In this document: one piece after another, positions 57,260-64,000 of the stretch
Numbering within the stretch: the first letter of the stretch is position 1
Layout: every line of letters starts with the position of its first letter
NCBI GenBank assembly: GCA_038277395.1
Contig: CM076197.1
Coordinates: 26,987,564 to 27,051,563 of the forward strand
Length of the DNA stretch: 64,000 nucleotides
Direction: 5' to 3'
Origin: Dryocosmus kuriphilus
Lineage: Eukaryota > Arthropoda > Insecta > Hymenoptera > Cynipidae
Position numbers and translations under genes: made by a program
The notes under the pieces: model-generated
What the model saw: the letters and a program-made list of their open reading frames with translations, nothing else
What the model was told of the DNA's origin: nothing
The model's database searches: none

Positions 57260-57263
57260 TGTT

Positions 57264-58145
57264 GCTAGAACAAAAGAAATTTACCCAACAAATCTGTTAG
57301 ATGATTATTTCAACGATAATGTTAAAGAAATAATTCTGCAATAAGTTGAAGAGTTTCAGGGAAATTGTTCCGATTGGAAGTCAATAATATTTAAAAACTC
57401 GAAATAAATATAAATAAATGCAACTCTATTCGAGCCAGTTCCTACGTCCCTTTACCGGTGCCGACTAAAAAGAAAAAAATTTTACCTTAACGTAGAAAAT
57501 GCAGTCAATGAATGTTTCAAGTGGGCAGTATTATCAGCTTTTTATTCAGGTACTAAAAGCACAATATCTTGATCAATTTTTACGGTCTTAATGGAAGGAA
57601 ATTTAATTATACTTTTGTTCATCTGCATCTAACATCTGAAAAGAGGGCACAACATGTTAATCTTTTGCTTATTCAGGACTATTACGTTAATGAAAGTCTT
57701 GACGGATATTACAACGATGAAGATCAAATTTTCTCCAACTACCACTACGTGTGTATCAAAGATTTGTCCAAACTTGTAAATACCCAACTATCAAGTAATC
57801 ATCATAAAAAAAATATCTGCGATAGATGTCTCCATTATTTTACAAGTGCAGAAAAGTTACGTGCCCATGAAGAAGACTGTAGAAGCTTAAACCATTACAA
57901 AATTCATTTATCTAAACCTGGAAAGAATGACGAAAAATCGTAATCTATAACAATAAGCAAAAAGTACCATTCATAGTCTACGCTGATTGCAAATGTTTAA
58001 ATAACCCTGATCAAAAATTTGAAGAAAATAATAAATTCCTATACTGAAGTTTTCCAACATCATGACATTTTAGTATTGGATATTATCTGAAATGTAGCTA
58101 CAGTGATTTACTGTATGGCTATTATTCTTGTTTAAAAGATACTTT
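57264..58145 (+). pseudogene. Polinton/Maverick-type DNA polymerase B relic, part right of the provirus
   Basis: The frame continues ARTKEIYPTNLLDDYFND and EIILQ, then NECFKWAVLSAFY near 57510. 57569-57940 gives NGRKFNYTFVHLHL, HVNLLLIQDYY, KDLSKLVNTQLS and a Cys-His cluster ICDRCLHYFTSAEKL...HEEDC. Next comes QKVPFIVYADCK near 57965; the family has DxE there for the 3'-5' exonuclease, so the glutamate position is altered. Stops at 57943 and about 58045 and frame changes kill it. The polymerase motifs proper are not reached before the AT array at 58249. Confidence 0.75.
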
Positions 58146-58216
58146 TTTTTGGCAATGAGGGTCTAAATTTAATAATCCTATACCTATAAGCCTTCTTAAA
58201 TTATGGCAGATGTTCA

Positions 58217-58247
58217 GACCTTGGATAGGGGTCTTCTTTAGTGGCAA

Positions 58248-58250
<3 letters not shown>
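58217..58250 (+). repeat. Single arm of the palindromic repeat at 58649
   Basis: GACCTTGGATAGGGGTCTTC and TTTAGTGGCAAGT resemble the left arm at 58649-58684 and end in an AT array in the same way. Confidence 0.7.

Positions 58251-58326
<76 letters not shown>
58249..58326. repeat. (AT)n microsatellite
   Basis: About 78 bp of uninterrupted dinucleotide. Confidence 0.95.
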
Positions 58327-58329
<3 letters not shown>

Positions 58330-58648
58330 AAGGTCTGTTTTAAGATAAGGGTATAATTTAGTAATTTTAAGTTACTTGGATAATGGTGACATGAGTGTTG
58401 AGTGTAAATTCTGCAAAGCGTTAAAATTTATTCAAGAAGCATCTAGATCAAAGAATACCTGCTGCCATCAGGGTATTACAATTTGAGAACTAAAATAATA
58501 AAATTTCATAAAAAATACTATCTAATACAGAATACTGATAGGAATACACCCGAGGGGGGTTGGCGAGCAAAGGGAGCAGGGGGCGGAGCCCCCTAGTGTA
58601 TGTATATATGCGTATATATATATATATATATAGGTACGTATATATATT

Positions 58649-58735
58649 CGACCTCAGATAGGGGTCCTCTTCAGTGCCAAGTAAAAATATATATATATTT
58701 TACTTAGCAATGAAGAGGACCCCTATCCGAGGTCG
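58649..58735. repeat. 87-bp near-perfect palindrome
   Basis: CGACCTCAGATAGGGGTCCT at the left and the inverse (CCCCTATCCGAGGTCG) at the right pair over about 37 bases around an AT centre. Inside, CAGTGCCAAGTAAAA pairs with TTTTACTTAGCAATG. Confidence 0.85.
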
Positions 58736-58743
58736 CAACGTTT

Positions 58744-59852
58744 CCTTGCTTAAAATGACGGATAGGATCCGATACAGCCAAATTAAAAACAGTATAATAG
58801 ACCGGATAGCCAAATTTGATTCTTGTTCGGCCCTATCCTGTTCTTATTCGGTTCGCAATACCTTTCGCGGAAACGTAGTGGTCTTATCCGGGTTCTATAC
58901 GAGATGACATATAGAAATTAGATATATTTGACTACGTTAAAAGTGGCATTTTAGCCGGTACTGTCCGGAATTTTTGACGGAACTAAAGTTTGGTGACAAG
59001 ACCGAAAATGGTTTTCTATCTGGTTTTATCCGGCTTTCCAGCAGACATTTAAATCATAAAATCGAATTATTCGCCCGATGGAATCTTACACGGTCATATC
59101 TGGTACTTTGTCGAATCTTAAGTTGGGTGAAAATACCGAAAATGGGTTTCTATTTGGTTGTACCCGACTTTCCAGTGGACATTAGAAACAGAAATTTGAA
59201 TTATTCGCCCGACGGAATCTTATAAGGCCCTATCTAGAATTTTGTAGGAAATAAAGTTGGGTCAAACATCGAAAATGGTTTTATATCTGGTACTGTTCGG
59301 CTTTCTAGTGGACATTTAAATCAGTAAACAGAATTATTCGTCCGATGAAATCTTATACGGTCCTATACGGTCCTATCAGGTTTTCTGTGGTATTTCAGGA
59401 TAATTTCGCCACGATCGCAGAGATTATTGTCTCATAATAGGAATCGATCGTCAGAGCTATAAGTTAGCCACAATTTTTCACCATTGTCATATTGAAAAGA
59501 TGTATCTAATACATCTGTTTGATCGCCATTGATCCTTTTTTTGGTGCTTTCACAGCACATGGAATTGGCACTCTTGGTGTCTAATCGCTAATTGTATTCA
59601 TCGACACTGACCGTATAAGTATCCGCATAAAACCGGACAAAGCCCAGGATAGGACAATACGGGTACCGAAGGTATTCCGTATAGGGGCATATAAGAAACC
59701 AGAAAGAAGAATTTCATACACCGACCAATTGCTGTATAGAACGGGATAGAACACGGACACGAATACCTTATATAAGCTTCCGGATGAGATCCGATAACAT
59801 TCCGAATCCTATCCGTTTTTATCGGATGTCCTATCCGTCATTTTAAGCAGGG
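58744..59852. mobile_element. Non-autonomous TIR element (about 1.1 kb)
   Basis: The left end CCTTGCTTAAAATGACGGAT and the right end, reversed, CCCTGCTTAAAATGACGGAT pair for about 35 bp (then AGGA(CA)TCCGATA). The inside is a tandem array plus single-copy DNA and no gene. No target duplication is obvious. Confidence 0.75.
58950..59395 (+). repeat. About 150-bp tandem repeats inside the TIR element
   Basis: Three units contain GAAAATGG(G)TTT(C)TAT, GACTTTCCAG(C/T)(A/G)GACATT, GAATTATTCGCCCGA(T/C)GGAATCTTA and AAAGTTGGGT. Short open frames here simply follow the repeat. Confidence 0.8.
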
Positions 59853-59896
59853 CTGACATAATTTTGGAAAGCTTATAGGTATATAGGTATATATAG

Positions 59897-59928
<32 letters not shown>

Positions 59929-60143
59929 TAATATATAAAAAAGACTTTAGGCGGCGACTGCAAATATCTTATAAAGAAGAACGAAGACTAAAACTCGACC
60001 ATCGGTCTGGTGGCGAAAGTAGCGCGCGTCACATCTATTAATATATTTTGAGTTTTGATAAACTCATCTTTAACTTATAGGTATATGTTTATTAAATTTT
60101 AACCCTAATTGCCTACAAAATATGATCTACCTAAATAAATTCT

Positions 60144-60393
60144 AATAAAAAATTATGTATGTATGTATACTAATAATCATGCAGTGCGTTTAAATATGGA
60201 AACTGGGGCATACTACTTGACTAGCTTATTCGATGTGGTCTCGTTCTCTCTCGCTCTCTATCTCCTTCAATAAAAAATTATGTATGTATGTATACTAATA
60301 ATCATGCAGTGCGTTTAAATATGGAAACTGGGGCATACTACTTGACTAGCTTATTCGATGTGGTCTCGTTCTCTCTCGCTCTCTATCTCCTTC
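60144..60393 (+). repeat. Perfect 125-bp direct duplication
   Basis: 60144-60268 and 60269-60393 appear identical, both starting AATAAAAAATTATGTATG and ending TCTATCTCCTTC. The second is followed by more CT-rich sequence. The lack of differences implies a recent event or an assembly effect. Confidence 0.92.
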
Positions 60394-60794
60394 CTCTCCC
60401 GCTATCTACCTCCTTCTTTCTTTGACCTCCTTTCTCTCTGTGTGAGAAGTCAATCACGCCGAAGGAGTGTAGGACGTAATCCTAAAAGTCACAGTAATCA
60501 CTCACTTCCGCAAAAACAGTAAAAACATAATAGCTCGAGTTCAAAAGAAGTTAATTGAGAAAGGTACAAAAACGAGTGTGTATTTAAATTTTCTATTCAA
60601 GAATTTTTCTAAATTTGCATAGAGACATCCGCTCTGTTTTAAGGAATGATTGAATCTAAAGCAGTGTTTTTTCAGGAGTCCTATAATTCACGACTTCTAA
60701 AATTATAACTAACGTCAAGGGACTCTAGCAGTAAGACTATTGACTTGTAAACGAGCCTCTCGGTCCGACACAGGTAGGTTCGGCTGGAGTCGAC

Positions 60795-62196
60795 GATCCA
60801 CATGTTCTCAGAAATTATTTTCGTTTTATGATGGGGTCGTAGATTTTAGAAAGTTTGTCCACATCAGTTCTGAAATTAACTGCACCTTTATTAGCTGCAA
60901 TGTGACACATTTCAAGTACCAGACGTTTACGAAGATAGCATTCATTTGCCAAATTTTTGCATTTTCAAAATCAAAAGGACTTTCCTTTTGTATTATATGT
61001 TTCGTGAGCGCGGTCTATTTGTTGGGTGCACTATTTATATCTTTTGTATGTTCTTTTAACTTAACACCTAAAAGACATTTCGTTTGACCGATATAAACTG
61101 CTTTACAATATTGGCCTTTGCACCACATACCGTAAAAAATATTAAGGTTGTCCAACTGACTTAATTTATATTTGGTCGGTCTCAAGGCGATTGTAAGATC
61201 TTTCTTATTTTTAAACGCCGATTTTATATCGTGATTTCGAAAAATTCTCGCGATCCGGTCCGATAATCTTTCTACATAGGAATGCTAATATAAGATCTAT
61301 TTTCAACATTTCTATAGTAAATTGTTGTGGGTAAAAATTATTATCAACCAGTCTCTCCTCAACCAGGTGCAAATTATCCTGATTAAAGTATTTATTGTAC
61401 AGTAACAGCGCTCTGTCTACTATATTATAGACCACACCTTTTTCGTATTTTTGAGGGAGGTTTGAATTGAAGTTTAAAACATCTTCCTGACCATCTTGAT
61501 TTGCGACAACAATTGCAGATTATTTTCTGGTTGTCATTCTCATGAAATATAACTTCAAGAAAATTTATCCCCAATTTTCTTATTTTCATAGTGTGCATTT
61601 AAAGCCAAAATAGTTGGAATTAAAAACCTGTGAAACGCGATCTATTTCGCTTTCCTGGAGCGCTATGGAAATGTCATCGACATATCTAAATTACAATGGT
61701 ACTTGGAAGCCTAATCTTGGTAAAGTTATTTTCTCTAAATCATCCATGACAATGTCCATTAAAATTGGGGAGAGGTCGAAGCCCATCGGCAACCCTATTT
61801 TTGGTAGTACTTTTTACATTTAAAATTGAAGTCGGTACTAACAAGACATAATCTAAGTCCCTCTCCAAAATCTTCCTACAGAATTTTTATTTTTTCGTGC
61901 ATTTGATCCCATCCACTTTGAAACGATAGAACTGCCTTTTTTTCGGTAAAACTGTAAAAAGCTCTTACGACGTCCAGTTACACGAAGAAATGATTTTCTG
62001 AGATCTTCATTTGTCCCATTTTCTTCAGTAAATTGAAGATATTAAGCATTCTCGAGTTAGGAGCCACAATATTTGTGGCTATAATATTTTTAATAAATCG
62101 TGTTTAATCATATGTTCCGATGCCTAAATAAGAAACAATCGGTCTAAGCGCGTTACCTAACTTATGAATTTTCGGAAGGCCATAGAGTCTTTAGTG
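60795..62196 (-). pseudogene. Penelope-like element relic (RT plus GIY-YIG)
   Basis: On the minus strand: RLYGLPKIHKLGNALRPIVS at 62190-62130 is the start of the Penelope RT. LDVVRAFYSF follows near 61975, and VADGLRPLPNFN near 61790 stands where GLPMGSPLSP is usual. RYVDDISIAL at 61688 is the RT active site. 61435-61211 is the linker after RT. YGMWCKGQYCKAVYIGQTK near 61130-61083 is the GIY-YIG nuclease, followed by LTKHIIQKESPFDFENAKI near 61010. Several stops and frame changes are present. The 5' end abuts an LTR at about 62200. Confidence 0.88.
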
Positions 62197-62205
62197 AGAA
62201 CTACC

Positions 62206-62628
62206 CGGGGAAAGGTGGAAAGGATGTGGATGGCGATATTCAAAGGTAAACACAATAAAAGACGCAGTTATATAAAAAGGTTTATACTTAAACTTACAAA
62301 GATCAAAGCTTGTCTCCCAACCTGGCTCGGATCTTGAACCGATTTCAGAGCAACAATATGAAAGGATGATATTTCAGTGCATCGTTCTCGAAGCATCAAT
62401 ACGAGAAGATGATATTTCAGTGCGTCGTTCTCGAAGCAACAATAGGATAAGCGATACTTTAGCGCGTCGTTCTCGTACGAAGCAACAATATGAATAAGCG
62501 ATACTTTTACAAGAGTGATTTGTGTCGAGATCTTAGGCAGGCTTAGCGAGATAAACCAATAGTCGGCTAAAGAGCCAAACGGAGACTGAACAGGCGGGTA
62601 GCAAGCTGGGCATCCGACTGGACTTACA
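62206..62628 (-). mobile_element. 3' LTR of a Ty3/gypsy element (partial limits)
   Basis: On the minus strand the LTR starts TGTAAGTCC at 62628 right after the polypurine tract. It includes four minisatellite units with GTTGCTTCG(T)ACGAGAACG (62346-62515). Its other end, against the Penelope relic near 62206, is not sharply defined. Confidence 0.65.
62346..62515. repeat. Minisatellite inside the gypsy LTR
   Basis: Four units of about 55 bp share CGTCGTTCTCG(AA/TACGAA)GCAACAATA and GATATTTCAGTGC or GATACTTTAGCGC. Confidence 0.8.
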
Positions 62629-62652
62629 CTCCCCCCCCCCCCTTCCCCTCCT
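62629..62652 (-). other. Polypurine tract of the gypsy element
   Basis: Minus strand GGAGGGGAAGG followed by a long G run and AG, directly before TGTAAG of the LTR. Confidence 0.75.
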
Positions 62653-64000
62653 GTAGCGAGGTTTGGCTGTATACCCAGCCCCCTTGTATATACGTTTGTC
62701 TTTCGGGGTCTGGGGCTTTGAAGTTCTCTTTTAGCTTGTAGCATCTGTTATTACAAAAGGAGGCGTGAATTATGTAGATAATTCTAGGTATTATTTTTTT
62801 ACAAAACCGGCATTCGAGTCCGTCCGGGTTCTCCCCGATTTTACTTTCCAACAATGCTATTACTTCTTCCATTTTGGTTTCCGAGTATTTCTCCATGTTT
62901 TCCTTATTCCTGTCACAAAGAAAATTCTATTTCTGTTACCTATGTTTTGTTACTAATATCTAAATTTTCTATTTTTAGGTCATTAGTATTGAATTCCCCT
63001 ATATCTACTAGCTTATTTATTATTTGCTTCGTCCAAATTTTTCTGAACCTCTTCTTTTACTATCTGTAACCTTCTAAGCCTGTCTGTCCATTTGTCTATA
63101 CTCTGAAATTCTATTCCGCTGTCTGCTTCTCAATTTCTTTTAAGGAATTCGACTGCTTCTAATTCGCGAACTAAATTTAACAATGCTGGTGTGAATTGTG
63201 CTTTCGAGTTTTTGCTCGTATTTATCGCAAATTGTAGGTCCTCTATGTATTCTTCCCACGTTGAGTGATCGTTATCGAGATACGCTTTAATTAAATAAAA
63301 AAGTATAGCGTCCTGTTTGGATACCCAAATAGGCCGCTACACTTTTTTATTTAACAATTGATGGTTAAAAGAATAATATATACGCTTTAATTATCTGTTT
63401 AACCATCCTATTATACTTTTCGGTTGGCTGACCTGGTGGTAGTATTTCAGAGTTTTTAAGTACATAATTCGACACTTTTCCGCTATTTCGCGCATGGTTT
63501 TGTTTGACAAATTCCGCGTCATTATCCGTGTGGAGAATCCTAGGTGTTCCTCAACGGGAAATGACCCGTCTATGTAACTATGACTCGACATAGGTTCCGT
63601 TTGCTTTTCTAATAGTATAATTTCCACCCATTTTGTGAGAATATCCACCAAAACTAATATGTACAGATTTTTCCCCTTTTTTGAAATTCCCAATGCTCCC
63701 ACGGTATCTCCAGCAATCATTCTGCTTGACTACACATATACTTCGTTGATGAATAAATCACACTCTACTGAAATTTCTCTCCTGTTCGCCCTATTTTTAC
63801 CTGGTTATTCGGTTTTGTTCTCTGACATACTGCACAGTTCTTTACGTATTTGATTACTTCTGAATACATCCCTGGCCAGAAGGAGTAATCCGTAATTCGC
63901 GCGTGTGTTTTCTCGTAACCTAAATGCCCCTCTTGTTTACTATCGTGATTTTCGTTTAGAACTTTGTTTCGTAATTTTTTTAGTACGACGAGTTTTCATG
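62653..64000 (-). pseudogene. Ty3/gypsy pol relic, integrase part, running off the window
   Basis: From the right edge on the minus strand: KQEGHLGY and FWPGMYSEVIKYVKNCAVCQR, the zinc-binding HHCC region near 63930-63800. MIAGDTVGALG near 63720 has the first catalytic D, and LHTDNDAEFV near 63530 the second. QPTEKYNRMVKQIIKA near 63430-63375 carries the E. NDHSTWEEYIEDLQFAINTS follows near 63265, then a linker ending LRRLQIVKEEVQKNLDEANNK near 63040. A further frame at 62896 has CRFCKKIIPR and CNNRC. Frame changes and a 100-bp insertion (63281-63393) break it. RT and gag lie beyond the window. Confidence 0.88.
63281..63393. mobile_element. 100-bp hairpin insertion with 13-bp direct repeats
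   Basis: TACGCTTTAATTA occurs at 63281-63293 and 63381-63393. Between them are perfect 14-bp inverted arms TTAAATAAAAAAGT (63291-63304) and ACTTTTTTATTTAA (63341-63354). Removing 100 bp restores continuity of the integrase frame around QIIKAYLDNDHS. It is a small insertion with long target duplication, of unknown class. Confidence 0.75.

Noticed and set aside
60740..61087. 115-codon plus-strand frame
   Set aside because: It is the opposite strand of the Penelope GIY-YIG region.

Overview
The window looks like a transposon-dense, AT-rich part of an arthropod genome, most probably an insect. The evidence is the mix of elements: an errantivirus-type LTR element with an env gene, Ty3/gypsy and Ty1/copia pol, Penelope with a GIY-YIG domain, Tc1 and mariner, a ZMYM-type hAT, a Helitron helicase, and a Polinton/Maverick-type polymerase fragment. 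I found no confident host gene. Nearly every coding stretch is a decayed mobile-element gene carrying stops and frameshifts.

Layout. Positions 1-10991 recur almost unchanged at 17034-28016. Copy 1 ends exactly at a gap of 500 N (10992-11491). Each copy carries part or all of a hAT element, a decayed DDE transposase with a C-terminal SWIM-like region flanked by 128-bp repeats, an LTR-like insertion between two TA arrays, two tiny hairpin elements, and an array of about 152-bp repeats followed by a GAC/AAC microsatellite. Between the copies (11492-17033) lie a deleted errantivirus-type element, a second diverged 152-bp array, and most of the hAT element, which ends inside copy 2.

From 28017 to 39000 the sequence is single copy: an inverted pair of tRNA-like units bounded by a 14-bp direct repeat, a long-TIR non-autonomous element, a mariner with a mutated catalytic residue, a Helitron helicase relic with a MITE in it, and a decayed gene of a family I cannot name.

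From 39060 to 47275 a copia element holds a stack of insertions: a solo-LTR-like piece, a short TIR element, and a 4981-bp element with CACAGCC ends and a TTA target duplication. The 4981-bp element carries an arthropod orphan gene that may be its transposase, and a Tc1 element lies inside it. Removing the 4981-bp element restores the copia reading frame exactly. This is the most interesting object in the window.

From 49150 to 58140 a Polinton-type polymerase gene is split by a 7.9-kb errantivirus-like provirus on the minus strand, with LTRs, PBS, PPT, gag, pol and env all recognisable but broken. The right end (58200-64000) holds palindromic and TIR elements, a 125-bp tandem duplication, a Penelope relic and the 3' half of a Ty3/gypsy element running off the window.

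The genes do not form a pathway. They record nested insertions, and the nesting gives a relative order of events at several points.
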